Shown piece by piece: positions 23,813-33,357 of a stretch of DNA of 64,000 bases (position 1 is the stretch's first letter; every line of letters starts with the position of its first letter). Location: assembly GCA_900316285.1 (NCBI GenBank), contig ONCG01000017.1, positions 95,767 through 159,766 of the forward strand, in the 5' to 3' direction. Both the position numbers and the translations under genes were made by a program. A model generated the notes under the pieces. That model had not been told where the DNA came from. It made no database searches and saw only the letters and a program-made list of their open reading frames with translations. Origin of the DNA: an uncultured Prevotellaceae bacterium (lineage in GTDB: Bacteria; Bacteroidota; Bacteroidia; Bacteroidales; Bacteroidaceae).

Positions 23813-25216
23813 TTACTCGTCCACTTGGAACAGCGGATCCTCAGGCATGACCATGATGGGTTTCTGCTCGTACTGCTTCAAAGTCTCGGCGGGGACGTAC
23901 TGCTTGTCGACCACCAGACGGAACATATACTCCTCAAACCAGCGGTTGGTCATGATGAGGCAACCGCCTACACCACTGGCTGCACCCCATGAGTTCTCCA
24001 CTTTCCACTTCACAGGATTGCCGTCCTTATCGAGGTCGACGGCCGTGAGTGTCATGGCGTGTGTAGAACCGCTGTCGAAAGTCATGATGCGCTGGGCCTT
24101 ATCCATCTTGAACTCCGTGCCGAACAGCGAGCCGTAGTCGTAGTTCTCGGTGTCGAGATAGCCGCGCTTGCGGTCGAACTGCTTGCCTACGTCGTAGCTG
24201 GAGTACAGCTTCCGGCCGTCCTTTAGCGAAGCGATGGCCAACTGTTCGATGTCCTTCATCGGCAGATTCAGGTACTTCCAGTTCGTGCCGTCATAGGTGT
24301 GGCGGTCGTACTCCACCTCATATGTCTTGTAGTAGGGTCGGCGCGGGTCGTTCATCACCATGATAAACGTGCCGTTGATTTCGCGGCCCACCGTCTCCTC
24401 GTAGAACTGCTTCGGTGTGTATTTGCGTGGTTCGCCCACCTGTTTGCCATCCTTATTCTTATGAGCGTAGGTGAACTCCTTCACCGGCTCGCCCAGCGTG
24501 ATGCAAAGCATGCGATAGATGTCGCTCAGCATCTCAGTCTTGCGAGCCTGAACAGCCTTCGAGGAGGTCTTCGAGGCGACCATCTCGCGCAACTCCAGAC
24601 CGTATTCGCGCAACTTCGATGAGATGATGCGAGCCATGCGCGAGGTGTTATCGGCGGAGTAAGTTTCAGGCTGCACACCCTTCGGCACCAGTCCGTACTT
24701 ATAGGCAAGGTCAGAAACACCGCAGAACGTTCCGCCATCGTTGATGGGGTGATGGAAGAAGAACTGCACGCGGGTGTCGTCCATGGGCTTCGAGGCATGG
24801 TCGATGACGCCCTGCAACATCAGGTTGGCCTTCTCCAGCTGGTCGTAGAAGAACAGGTAGTCGTGTGAGAACTCCACGGCAAGTGTGTCCTCGTGCTGCT
24901 TGGCGAAGTTCGAACGCAGCACATTTAGACCCGAGAACATCCAGCAGCGGCCACTCGACTTCTGGTCGTGGATCGACTGTTTTGGCGTTTCAATGCTGAA
25001 ATGCGTGTCGATGTCGCCTTGGTTTTGGAAGTTCTTCGCCAAGTCGTCGATGTTGTTCTGTGCAATGGCGTTGAAGAGCCCGCGGCTCATCGGCTGTTGT
25101 GCTTGTTGTTTCTCCATCTGTTGGAGCATCTGTGGTGTGATGCCGCCTGATGTCTGTGCCTGGGTGATGCCTGCCACGGCGAGGCTTATTCCCAGAAGGA
25201 AGAGTTTCTTGTTCAT
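23813..25216 (-). CDS. Secreted C1B cysteine aminopeptidase (bleomycin hydrolase type)
   Basis: A 467-residue papain-like peptidase of family C1B. Unlike the cytoplasmic PepC, it has a signal peptide (cut near TQAQ, residue 21). Catalytic Cys91 is in QKSSGRCWMFSGLNVL, the catalytic His in FDSGSTHAMTLTAVD and the Asn in KVENSWG. The C-terminus is at DEPLFQVDE, longer than needed for the PepC self-blocking arm. It stands alone with a terminator. It probably works in the periplasm or outside the cell and trims peptides; periplasmic C1B enzymes are common in Bacteroidales. Confidence 0.92.
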   Translation of the reverse strand: MNKKLFLLGISLAVAGITQAQTSGGITPQMLQQMEKQQAQQPMSRGLFNAIAQNNIDDLAKNFQNQGDIDTHFSIETPKQSIHDQKSSGRCWMFSGLNVLRSNFAKQHEDTLAVEFSHDYLFFYDQLEKANLMLQGVIDHASKPMDDTRVQFFFHHPINDGGTFCGVSDLAYKYGLVPKGVQPETYSADNTSRMARIISSKLREYGLELREMVASKTSSKAVQARKTEMLSDIYRMLCITLGEPVKEFTYAHKNKDGKQVGEPRKYTPKQFYEETVGREINGTFIMVMNDPRRPYYKTYEVEYDRHTYDGTNWKYLNLPMKDIEQLAIASLKDGRKLYSSYDVGKQFDRKRGYLDTENYDYGSLFGTEFKMDKAQRIMTFDSGSTHAMTLTAVDLDKDGNPVKWKVENSWGAASGVGGCLIMTNRWFEEYMFRLVVDKQYVPAETLKQYEQKPIMVMPEDPLFQVDE

Positions 25217-25315
25217 AAAGATTTCGTGTTTGGTTTTGTTTCGTCTGCGAAGTTACAAAATAAATCCCGAATAACGGCATGGCTCTTTACTTTTTTAATA
25301 AATCTTGGGAAAAAG

Positions 25316-25347
25316 TTTGGGGATGAGCAGGAGAATCGTTAATTTTG
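25316..25347 (+). promoter_or_regulatory. Promoter of the PI-PLC-like gene
   Basis: TTTG (25316-25319), a 20-nt spacer and TAATTTTG (25340-25347). The upstream-most reading-frame start (25305) would precede the promoter, so the ATG at 25380 is the start. Confidence 0.8.
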
Positions 25348-25379
25348 CAGACAGAAACAAACGAACATCATTACCGACC

Positions 25380-26567
25380 ATGAAGAAAATGAATGCCTTA
25401 CTGATGGCTGCCCTCTTTTGTTGCAGCCCGCTGTTTGCCGACGATTGGATGCAACGCCTGCCAGATAGTGTCTATGTGGCCGTACTCTCTATTCCCGGTG
25501 CTCACGATGCCGCTACGGGCAGTGGGTGGGAAGAAGGAATGGAGGATCTGGGCGATGCTTTTGCCCGTACCCAAGACCTCGACATCGCCACGCAGTGGAG
25601 CATGGGCGTGCGGGCTTTCGACCTGCGACCGTGTGTCTACGAAGACTATATGAACCTGAATCATGGCATTGTGCCCACCAGCGTTCATTTCGAGGATGCC
25701 CTTCAGCTGCTTTGCGACTCGCTGACAGCCCATCCTTCGGAGTTCGTTGTCATCCACATGCTTCACGAGACCGATGGCGACATGGTGCAGGATGCCTACA
25801 ACAAGCGCATCGTTGAGCTGCTCGGGCATGATGACTTCAAGGATTTCTTCGTACCATTTAAGAAAGATCTCACTGTGGGCGACATGCGTGGAAAGATTCT
25901 TCTGCTCAGTCGCGACCAGTATGCCTCGGTGCCTGTGGGTGGTTTCTTTCAGAACTGGACGGGCTCGGCCGATTGGGCTAAGCAGACGCAGGCACGCATC
26001 GTCGGTCCTCAGGGTGCCTCATCGGTTCTCTATGTGCAGGACTATTCCGACACGCACAATAGCGGTGGACTGACCACGAAAGTGAATGCCCTCAGCAAAC
26101 TGCTCACCTTCAGCATGGCACATAAGACAAAGCGGGTGGGCTCCATCATCTGGGTGTTTAATTTCGCATCGGCCTATTCGAAGGTGGAGTCTATCTTTGG
26201 CTATGAGGTGTCGTCGAGCGACGGCTATCGGGAGAATGCAACCTATACCCACAGCGCTATCCTCGACATCCTGCGTGAGAAGCCTGCCGGCCCTACCGGC
26301 ATTGTGCTTATGGACTATGTGGGTGTCGACCGCAGCGGCGATTATGAAGTAAAAGGCAAGGAAGTTCTTGAGGCCATCATCGAGAACAACTTCCGTTATC
26401 TGGGCGATGCTGCAGGTTTGGAGTCGCCGATGGCAGAAGAAAAGCCTAATATAAAGAAAGATGTGAAATGCTTTTCCATCGATGGGAAGTGCCTGCCAAG
26501 TGATGTCCACGGCCTTCGCCTTGTTGTTGATAGCGATGGAAAAGTGAAAAAGGTGCTGCATCCATAA
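25380..26567 (+). CDS. Secreted phosphatidylinositol-specific phospholipase C-like protein
   Basis: A 395-residue exported protein (signal peptide to about residue 20, ending SPLFADDW). The PI-PLC X domain is visible: SIPGAHDAATGSG with the first catalytic His (about residue 42), FDLRPCVYED, LNHGIVPTSVHFEDAL with the second His, then FVVIHMLHE. Such enzymes cleave phosphatidylinositol or its glycan anchors to a cyclic inositol phosphate without Ca2+. The last 30 residues (KCFSIDGKCLP, HGLRLVVDSDGKVKKVL) resemble a shortened type IX sorting-type tail. It is monocistronic. Substrate is not proven; inositol lipids are made by some Bacteroidales and by hosts. Confidence 0.85.
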   Translation: MKKMNALLMAALFCCSPLFADDWMQRLPDSVYVAVLSIPGAHDAATGSGWEEGMEDLGDAFARTQDLDIATQWSMGVRAFDLRPCVYEDYMNLNHGIVPTSVHFEDALQLLCDSLTAHPSEFVVIHMLHETDGDMVQDAYNKRIVELLGHDDFKDFFVPFKKDLTVGDMRGKILLLSRDQYASVPVGGFFQNWTGSADWAKQTQARIVGPQGASSVLYVQDYSDTHNSGGLTTKVNALSKLLTFSMAHKTKRVGSIIWVFNFASAYSKVESIFGYEVSSSDGYRENATYTHSAILDILREKPAGPTGIVLMDYVGVDRSGDYEVKGKEVLEAIIENNFRYLGDAAGLESPMAEEKPNIKKDVKCFSIDGKCLPSDVHGLRLVVDSDGKVKKVLHP

Positions 26568-26588
26568 GTTCGGTCGTCGTGAACTGTA

Positions 26589-26673
26589 GGGGCAGACCCC
26601 CGTGTTTGGCCGAACAACATGTAAAACTTGCACAACAGGTACAAGATATCGGGCAGACACAGGGGCCTGCCCT
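26589..26673. repeat. REP-like inverted repeat in an intergenic gap
   Basis: Arms of about 25 nt (26589-26613 and 26649-26673) match at about 19 positions when one is reverse-complemented; the cores are GGGGCAGACCCCCGTGTTTG and AGACACAGGGGCCTGCCC. It lies between two convergent genes and could also serve as a terminator. Confidence 0.8.
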
Positions 26674-26682
26674 TGCAATTGG

Positions 26683-27195
26683 TTACTTTTTATCCTCCTC
26701 GCTTGGCGCTTTGTCCCATTCCTTCAGGATTTCCTTGGCGCGCTCCAAGTGCTTTTTGTCGCGACGGCCACGGCGGTCGAGCAAGCTGGCGAAGTCGAAG
26801 GAGGCGATGCCACGTGGAGCTTCTGCCGCCCCTGCCATAGCTCCCATCTGTGCCCAAGCCTTGAAGGCGGCAAGCATTTCCGGGCTGGCTGCATTCACCT
26901 TCACTTCTGGCAACATGTGTTCGATGGGCAGCAGATACATCGTGTCGCTCAGTTCTACCATGGCCAGTCGCTCGCGTTCATAGCGCACATGGCTGAAGGC
27001 GATGCTGTCGAAGAGCACGGGAATCGTTGCCCGTCCGAGATGATCGGTCTCTACCGATCGCTGCTGGTCTACTCGCACCGACACGCCTTTCACTGGCAAG
27101 TCGGTATCCATGTCGAGCACGGTGATGCTTCGCTGGGCTGTGGCTTCGTGGCTGAGCAGGATCAGTACGATCAGCAATAGGAATGGTTTGTACAT
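26683..27195 (-). CDS. Secreted protein with carboxypeptidase-regulatory-like start
   Basis: A 170-residue exported protein. The open frame extends to 27240, but the codon at 27195 gives a proper signal peptide (KPFLLLIVLILLSHEATAQ) and lies after a likely -7 element. The segment SITVLDMDTDLPVKGVSVRV with DHLGRATIP resembles the CarboxypepD_reg / CarbopepD-like beta-sandwich of Bacteroidetes outer-membrane proteins. The C-terminal part is helical and highly charged (LDRRGRRDKKHLERAKEIL). It is convergent with the PI-PLC-like gene and monocistronic. Function unknown. Confidence 0.7.
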   Translation of the reverse strand: MYKPFLLLIVLILLSHEATAQRSITVLDMDTDLPVKGVSVRVDQQRSVETDHLGRATIPVLFDSIAFSHVRYERERLAMVELSDTMYLLPIEHMLPEVKVNAASPEMLAAFKAWAQMGAMAGAAEAPRGIASFDFASLLDRRGRRDKKHLERAKEILKEWDKAPSEEDKK

Positions 27196-27376
27196 ATTAG
27201 CTTGTTTTGGCTGCAAAAATAATATGAAACTCACAAACATCCAACTTTCGACGTTTTTCTTAAACTGAATTATGGAAAAACAAAAAATATTTATATAATT
27301 AGCGTGAAAAAGTGTAATCTTTTCCTCGAAACTTGCATTTTTATCTTTCTTTTTTTAGACTTTCAACTTTTCTTCG

Positions 27377-27384
27377 TATCTTTG
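27377..27384 (+). promoter_or_regulatory. Promoter (-7 element) of dxs
   Basis: TATCTTTG followed by C, 54 nt before the dxs start codon; no clear -33 element. Confidence 0.55.
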
Positions 27385-27438
27385 CATTTGCAATCTGTGC
27401 AAAAAACGGGTTCAGTCTTGTTGAGGGCTGCCCGGTAA

Positions 27439-29382
27439 ATGTATCAAATGGAACAAACAAACGAAAGGCTGTTAAGCCAAATAACATATCCTGAAGACCT
27501 GCGCCGCCTGAAGGTGGAATCGCTGCCCGAGGTGTGTCAGGAGCTACGCGAGGAGATCGTGAAGGAGCTCAGCGTGAACCCTGGACATCTGGCTTCATCG
27601 CTGGGTGTCGTCGAACTTACCGTGGCGCTGCACTACGTCTTCAATACTCCCACCGACCGCCTCGTCTGGGACGTGGGCCATCAGGCCTATGGGCATAAGA
27701 TGCTCACTGGTCGCCGCGAGCGATTCTCCACCAATCGCAAGTTGGGTGGCATCCGCCCGTTCCCGTCGCCCGATGAGAGCGAGTACGACACATTCACCTG
27801 TGGTCATGCCTCAAACAGCATCTCTGCAGCACTGGGCATGGCGGTGGCAGCGAAGACGCAAGGCCATCAGCCCGCACCGAAGGTGGTGGCCATCATCGGC
27901 GATGGTGCGATGAGCGGCGGTCTGGCTTTCGAGGGACTCAACAATGTGTCGTCCACCGATAACGACTTGCTCATCATCCTGAACGATAACGACATGTCGA
28001 TCGACCGTGCCGTTGGCGGAATGGAGAAATATCTTTTGCAACTCGACACCAATGCCACCTACAACCGCTTGCGCTTCAAGGCATCGCAGTGGCTGAAGGC
28101 ACGTGGCATGATGAACGACAACCGCCGCAAAGGCCTCATTCGACTGAACAATGCGCTGAAGTCGGCACTGGCCCACCAGCAGAACATCTTCGAAGGCATG
28201 AACATTCGCTATTTCGGACCTTTCGACGGACATAACGTTGAGGAACTGGTGCGCATCCTCCGACAGTTGAAGGAAATGCGCGGACCGAAGCTCCTGCATC
28301 TGCATACCACGAAGGGCAAGGGCTACAAGCCCGCCGAACAGCAGGCCACCATCTGGCATGCACCCGGAAAGTTCGATGCCGAGACTGGCGAACGCCTGGT
28401 GAGCGACAACAGCAACGAGCCTCCTAAATATCAAGATGTGTTTGGTGAGACACTGCTTGAGCTGGCCCGGCAGAACGATCGCATCGTCGGTGTCACACCG
28501 GCCATGCCGACGGGTTGCTCCATGAACATCATGATGAAGGCGATGCCCGACCGCACGTTTGATGTAGGCATTGCCGAAGGCCATGCAGTGACGTTCTCGG
28601 CCGGTATGGCGAAAGAAGGTCTGCTGCCGTTCTGCAACATCTATAGTGCCTTCTCGCAGCGCGCCTACGACAACATCATCCACGATGCAGCCATCCAGAA
28701 GCTTCCCGTGGTGTTGTGTCTCGACCGTGCAGGCCTCGTCGGACAAGACGGCCCAACCCATCATGGCGCCTTCGATATGGCATTCCTGCGACCCGTTCCC
28801 AATCTCACCATCGCCTCGCCGATGGATGAACACGAGCTGCGGCGACTGATGTTCACCGCCCAACAACCGGGCCAGGGCACGTTTGTCATTCGCTATCCGC
28901 GAGGCCGCGGCGTGCAAGTCGACTGGCGTTGTCCGCTTGAGACCGTTGAGGTCGGCACAGGGCGCAAACTCCACGACGGCACGGATGTGGCCGTACTCAC
29001 CATCGGTCCGCTCGGAAACGATGTGGAGGAGGTCATCGCCACGCTCGCTGCCACGAATCCTTCGCTCTCCGTTGCCCACTACGACATGCGCTTCCTAAAG
29101 CCGCTCGACGAGCAACTGCTGCACGAAGTAGGCCAGCGGTTCCGCCGTATCGTCACCATCGAGGACGGCGTGCGCAACGGAGGCTTTGGCTCGGCCATCC
29201 TCGAATGGATGAGCGACCACGGCTATCAGCCTCAGATGACACGTCTTGGCCTTCCCGACAGCTTCGTCGAACACGGCACCATCGACGAGCTTCGTCACAT
29301 TGTAGGCCTCGACCGGCAGAGCATTCTGAATGCCATCCAGGGCATCAACGCTCATGACTTGAACTCCAACAGCCAACTCTAA
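27439..29382 (+). CDS. dxs: 1-deoxy-D-xylulose-5-phosphate synthase
   Basis: A 647-residue thiamine-diphosphate enzyme that joins pyruvate and glyceraldehyde 3-phosphate, the first step of the MEP isoprenoid pathway and a source for thiamine and pyridoxal. Visible are [17 protein letters not shown], the ThDP/Mg motif [16 protein letters not shown] with LNDNDMSI, the transketolase pyrimidine domain ([36 protein letters not shown]) and the C-terminal transketolase domain. Start at 27439, or three codons later at the second ATG (27448). The trkA gene follows after 15 nt, in an arrangement known from other Bacteroidetes. Confidence 0.97.
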   Translation: MYQMEQTNERLLSQITYPEDLRRLKVESLPEVCQELREEIVKELSVNPGHLASSLGVVELTVALHYVFNTPTDRLVWDVGHQAYGHKMLTGRRERFSTNRKLGGIRPFPSPDESEYDTFTCGHASNSISAALGMAVAAKTQGHQPAPKVVAIIGDGAMSGGLAFEGLNNVSSTDNDLLIILNDNDMSIDRAVGGMEKYLLQLDTNATYNRLRFKASQWLKARGMMNDNRRKGLIRLNNALKSALAHQQNIFEGMNIRYFGPFDGHNVEELVRILRQLKEMRGPKLLHLHTTKGKGYKPAEQQATIWHAPGKFDAETGERLVSDNSNEPPKYQDVFGETLLELARQNDRIVGVTPAMPTGCSMNIMMKAMPDRTFDVGIAEGHAVTFSAGMAKEGLLPFCNIYSAFSQRAYDNIIHDAAIQKLPVVLCLDRAGLVGQDGPTHHGAFDMAFLRPVPNLTIASPMDEHELRRLMFTAQQPGQGTFVIRYPRGRGVQVDWRCPLETVEVGTGRKLHDGTDVAVLTIGPLGNDVEEVIATLAATNPSLSVAHYDMRFLKPLDEQLLHEVGQRFRRIVTIEDGVRNGGFGSAILEWMSDHGYQPQMTRLGLPDSFVEHGTIDELRHIVGLDRQSILNAIQGINAHDLNSNSQL

Positions 29383-29397
29383 ACAGAACTTAAACCC

Positions 29398-30741
29398 ATG
29401 AAGATTATCATCGTAGGCGCCTACGCCATCGGAACCCATCTGGCCAAGCTGCTCTCACGCAACGACCACGACACGGTGCTCATCGACTCCGACCCGGAGC
29501 GTCTGATGGGTATCAGTGCCGACTACGACCTGATGACTGTTCAGGCATCGCCGTCGCGAATCCAGACGCTGCGGGATGCCGGTGTTGACGATGCCGACCT
29601 GTTCATTGCCGTCACGCCCGACGAGAATTTGAACATGAATGCCTGTATGCTTGCCAAGGCCCTTGGCGCCCAGCGCACAGTGGCAAAGGTCGACAACAAC
29701 GAGTATATGGACCCGAAGCTGAAGTCGTTCTTCGAAGGTGTGGGCGTTACCTCGCTCATCTATCCGGAGAACCTTGCCGCCATCGATATCGTCAACGGAT
29801 TGAAGATGTCGTGGGTGCGCCAGCGCTGGGACGTCCACGACGGAGCACTTATCATGCTTGGCATCAAGCTGCGCGAGACCTGTGAGATTCTCAACCAGCC
29901 GCTGAAGGACCTCTGCAAGCCCGAGTCGCCTTATCACATTGTGGCCATTAAGCGCGAAAACGAGACGATTATCCCGCGTGGTGACGATGTATTGATGCTT
30001 CACGACATCGCCTACTTCATGACCACGCGCCAGTACATTCCCTACATCCGTGGCATCGTGGGCAAGGAGCGCTATGCCGATGTGAAGAACGTCATGATCA
30101 TGGGCGGTGGTGCAACAGCCGTTCGAGCCTGTGCGCTGATACCAGAATACATGAGTGTGAAGATCTTCGAGTCCAATGAGGCACGCTGCGACAGACTGAA
30201 CGAGCTACTTCCCAACAAGCGAGTGATGGTCATCCACGGCGACGGCCGCGACATCGGTCTGCTCAACGAGGAAGGCATCAAGAACACGCAGGCCTTCGTC
30301 GCCCTCACGGGAAATGCAGAAACGAACATCCTCGCCTGTCTCACCGCTAAGCGACTCGGCGTGCGCAAGACGGTGGCAATGGTCGAGAACTTCGACTATA
30401 TCTCCATGGCCGAGAGCCTCGACATCGGTACTATTATTAATAAAAAGGTGCTGGCGGCCAGCTACATCTATCAGATGATGCTCGATGCCGATGTCCACAA
30501 CATTCACTTCCTCATGTCGGCCAATGCCGATGTGGCTGAGTTCACTGCCGAACCCGACTCGAAGGTCACCCACAAGAAGGTGTTCGAGCTCGGCTTGCCT
30601 AAGGGAACCACCATCGGCGGACTTGTGCGCAACGGCGAGGGACACCTCGTCAGCGGCGGCACGCAGATTGAGGCCGGCGACTCGGTGGTGGTGTTCTGTC
30701 ATGAGGTTGACATGTCGCGAATCGAAAAATTCTTCCGTTGA
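29398..30741 (+). CDS. trkA: Trk potassium transporter regulatory subunit TrkA
   Basis: A 447-residue cytoplasmic NAD(H)-binding subunit of a Trk/Ktr K+ transporter. Two RCK repeats are present. The first begins MKIIIVGAYAIGTHLAKLL and has VLIDSDPER; the second begins NVMIMGGGATAVRACALI and has VMVIHGDGRDIG. RCK_C domains follow each, the last ending SVVVFCHEVDMSRIEKFFR. In the first glycine motif GAYAIG replaces the usual GAGxVG. It is 15 nt after dxs and 19 nt before trkH, so all three are likely one operon. Confidence 0.96.
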   Translation: MKIIIVGAYAIGTHLAKLLSRNDHDTVLIDSDPERLMGISADYDLMTVQASPSRIQTLRDAGVDDADLFIAVTPDENLNMNACMLAKALGAQRTVAKVDNNEYMDPKLKSFFEGVGVTSLIYPENLAAIDIVNGLKMSWVRQRWDVHDGALIMLGIKLRETCEILNQPLKDLCKPESPYHIVAIKRENETIIPRGDDVLMLHDIAYFMTTRQYIPYIRGIVGKERYADVKNVMIMGGGATAVRACALIPEYMSVKIFESNEARCDRLNELLPNKRVMVIHGDGRDIGLLNEEGIKNTQAFVALTGNAETNILACLTAKRLGVRKTVAMVENFDYISMAESLDIGTIINKKVLAASYIYQMMLDADVHNIHFLMSANADVAEFTAEPDSKVTHKKVFELGLPKGTTIGGLVRNGEGHLVSGGTQIEAGDSVVVFCHEVDMSRIEKFFR

Positions 30742-30760
30742 TCGTAATATTCTTCCGCTG

Positions 30761-32218
30761 ATGCTCAACTTCAAGATTATCTATAAAATCATCGGCACGC
30801 TGCTCTTCATCGAAGCAGGAATGATGGTGCTGTGCATGGGACTCGCCCTTTATCTGGGCGAGGACGACTCGCTGGCCTTCGTCATGTCGGTGTTCATTAC
30901 CATACTGGGTGGAATTCTGTTCAAATATATCGGCCGCGACTCCGATAACTCACTGGGTCGCCGCGAAGCTTATCTGCTCGTGACGCTCACATGGATCATC
31001 TTCAGTTTTTTCGGTTCACTGCCATTCCTCATCAGTGGTTACATCAACGACTTCACCAATGCCTACTTCGAAACCATCTCCGGTTTCACCACGACGGGCT
31101 GTAGCATCCTCGACGATGTAGAGATTCTGCCGCATGGCCTGCTCTTCTGGCGTACGATGACGCAATGGATTGGCGGTTTGGGAATCGTGTTCTTCACCAT
31201 CGCCATCATCCCCTCCCTTGTTGGAGGTAATGTGAAAGTGTTCTCGGCTGAGGCCACCGGTCCGATTCGTGCGAAGATGCACCCGCGGTTGAGCACCACG
31301 GCGAAGTGGATTTGGAGCATCTATTTCATGCTTACCATCGGCTGTGCTGTTTGTTACTATGTGGCCGGCATGGGACTCTTCGACTGTATGAACTATGCGA
31401 TGACCACCACTGCCACGGGTGGTTTCTCCACACACAATGCCAGTACGGGCTACTTCCATAATCCTTACATCGACTACACGGCCATCGTGTTCATGTTCCT
31501 TTCCGGAACAAGTTTCACATTGCTCTATACCACCCTCTTCAAAGGTCGCTTCCGTCAGTTCTTCCGCAATTCCGAGTTCCGTCTATATGTTTTAGCTGTC
31601 GTTGTGGCAACGGCGTTTATCACCGTCTTCCTCATCCGCGACAACCACTACGAAGCCCTTGATGCCATCCGTGTGAGCCTCTTCCAGGTCACCTCGTTCA
31701 TCACCACCACCGGTATCTTCAACGACGATGCTGCCCAGTGGCATCACATCACATGGGTCGTGCTGAGCATCTGCATGTTCTTAGGCGCCTGCTCGGGGTC
31801 CACCAGCGGCGGCTTCAAGTGCATTCGTATGGTGATGGTGTTCAACATCCTGCGCAACGAGATGCGCCGCATCCTGCATCCCAGGGCCGTGCTTCCCGTA
31901 CGTGTCAACGACAACACCATCCCTTATTCCTCGCAGGTGACGTTGCTGGCGTTCCTCACCGCCTATATGTTCCTCTGCCTGTTCACCTATTTCTGCATGA
32001 TTCTCATGGGTGTCGACAGCACCAATTCCATTACGATTGCTCTGAGCTGTGCCAGTAATGTCGGTCCTACCCTCGGCTTGGAGATTGGTCCCACGATGTC
32101 GTGGGGCATCCTACCCGCTGGTGTGAAGTGGCTCCTCTCCGGCCTGATGCTCATGGGTCGTCTTGAAATCTTCACCGTCATCGTTCTCTTCACCCGTGCG
32201 TTCTGGAGGGAGAATTAA
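30761..32218 (+). CDS. trkH: Trk potassium transporter channel subunit TrkH
   Basis: A 485-residue inner-membrane protein with the four pore-loop repeats of the TrkH family. The loops read TTTGCSILDD, TTTATGGFST, TTTGIFNDD and CASNVGPTLG, each with the selectivity glycine. About ten hydrophobic helices are visible. The open frame extends upstream to 30485 within trkA, but the ATG at 30761, 19 nt after the trkA stop, gives the usual N-terminus (MLNFKIIYKIIGTLLFIEAG). A short direct repeat, ATTCTTCCGYTGAT, spans the trkA end and the trkH start. It works with TrkA in K+ uptake. Confidence 0.95.
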   Translation: MLNFKIIYKIIGTLLFIEAGMMVLCMGLALYLGEDDSLAFVMSVFITILGGILFKYIGRDSDNSLGRREAYLLVTLTWIIFSFFGSLPFLISGYINDFTNAYFETISGFTTTGCSILDDVEILPHGLLFWRTMTQWIGGLGIVFFTIAIIPSLVGGNVKVFSAEATGPIRAKMHPRLSTTAKWIWSIYFMLTIGCAVCYYVAGMGLFDCMNYAMTTTATGGFSTHNASTGYFHNPYIDYTAIVFMFLSGTSFTLLYTTLFKGRFRQFFRNSEFRLYVLAVVVATAFITVFLIRDNHYEALDAIRVSLFQVTSFITTTGIFNDDAAQWHHITWVVLSICMFLGACSGSTSGGFKCIRMVMVFNILRNEMRRILHPRAVLPVRVNDNTIPYSSQVTLLAFLTAYMFLCLFTYFCMILMGVDSTNSITIALSCASNVGPTLGLEIGPTMSWGILPAGVKWLLSGLMLMGRLEIFTVIVLFTRAFWREN

Positions 32219-32221
32219 AAG

Positions 32222-32338
32222 TCCCTTACAATAGGGGGTTGGGGGTCTTGAGTAATATCTCTGTCCCCAAACATCATTGATATAGAGTTCATTCACATAT
32301 TGTATCACGAGACCTCAATTCCCCTATATGAGGGGGCA
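32222..32338. repeat. Degenerate REP-like palindromes between trkH and manA
   Basis: A left hairpin (CCCTTACAATAGGGGG, then TTGGGGGTC) and a right hairpin (GACCTCAATT, then CCCCTATATGAGGGGG) lie as an imperfect inverted pair around 70 nt of A+T-rich sequence. They resemble the GGGGAGGGG elements inside the anti-sigma genes. Confidence 0.6.
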
Positions 32339-32343
32339 TAAAG

Positions 32344-33306
32344 ATGTACTACAAATTCACTTCTATTTTAAAAAACACCATCTGGGGCGGCACGAAGATT
32401 GCACCGTTCAAGAACATTCAGACTTCGCTGCGTAAAGTAGGCGAGAGTTGGGAAATCAGTGGCGTGCCCGGTAATGAGACCATTGTCAGTGGTGGCCCTG
32501 ACGCAGGTCGCAACCTTAACGACCTCGTTGCAGAGCAGAAGGAGGCTTTGGTGGGCAAGGCCAACTACGAGCGCTTTGGCAACGAGTTCCCATTGCTCAT
32601 CAAGTTCATCGATGCACGCGACGACCTGTCCATACAAGTGCATCCCACCGACGAGATTGCACATCGTCAGGGACGCGAGCGCGGAAAAACCGAGATGTGG
32701 TATCTCATGCCCTCTGAGCCCGAGGCCACGCTGCTTTGCGGACTGAAAAAGCATATCACCCCCGACGAATACAAGCGGATGGTCAGCGAGAAAACCATCG
32801 TCGATGCTATCGCTCGCTATCGCGTCCACGAGGGCGACTGCTTCTTCTTGCCCGCAGGCCGCATTCATGCCATCGGCTCTGGCTGCTTCCTCGCAGAGAT
32901 CCAGCAGACCAGCGATGTCACCTACCGCATCTACGACTTCGATCGCCACGACGACCTTGGCCGTCCACGCGAACTGCACACCGAGCTCGCCGCCGAGAGC
33001 ATCAACTACGACGTGCTTCCCGACTACCAAACCCACTACACACCGGCGAAGAACCAGCGCGTGCAGCTCGTAGAGTGTCCGTATTTCACCACCTCTGTCT
33101 ACGACCTCGACCAGCCCATCAACCTCGACTATACCGCCCTCGACTCCTTCGTTATCCTCATCGGACTCAGTGGGGCAGGCATTGTCACCGAGGCTCACGG
33201 CACGCGCTTCGTGCTCCGTGCCGGCGAAACCATTCTTCTGCCTGCCACCACAGGCCGATTGAGTGTCGAAGGCACCGTGAAATTCCTCGAGACGTACGTA
33301 GGCTAA
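32344..33306 (+). CDS. manA: Mannose-6-phosphate isomerase
   Basis: A 320-residue zinc-dependent cupin that interconverts mannose 6-phosphate and fructose 6-phosphate. Zinc ligands are visible in IQVHPTDE (Gln, His), GKTEMWYLM (Glu) and the later GRIHAIGSG (His). The length is normal for the short type I form found in Bacteroidetes and Firmicutes. It is preceded by a REP-like region and followed by the 22-nt repeat array at 33358-33599. It provides mannose for glycan synthesis or feeds mannose to glycolysis. Confidence 0.95.
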   Translation: MYYKFTSILKNTIWGGTKIAPFKNIQTSLRKVGESWEISGVPGNETIVSGGPDAGRNLNDLVAEQKEALVGKANYERFGNEFPLLIKFIDARDDLSIQVHPTDEIAHRQGRERGKTEMWYLMPSEPEATLLCGLKKHITPDEYKRMVSEKTIVDAIARYRVHEGDCFFLPAGRIHAIGSGCFLAEIQQTSDVTYRIYDFDRHDDLGRPRELHTELAAESINYDVLPDYQTHYTPAKNQRVQLVECPYFTTSVYDLDQPINLDYTALDSFVILIGLSGAGIVTEAHGTRFVLRAGETILLPATTGRLSVEGTVKFLETYVG

Positions 33307-33357
33307 TCGCTTGTTATTCATCCCTTTAGCATGCTGTCGGCATGCTATAATCCTCGC

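Noticed and set aside
27811-29079. A 422-codon antisense open frame in dxs.
   Set aside because: dxs is unambiguous on the other strand; the antisense frame has no features of a protein.
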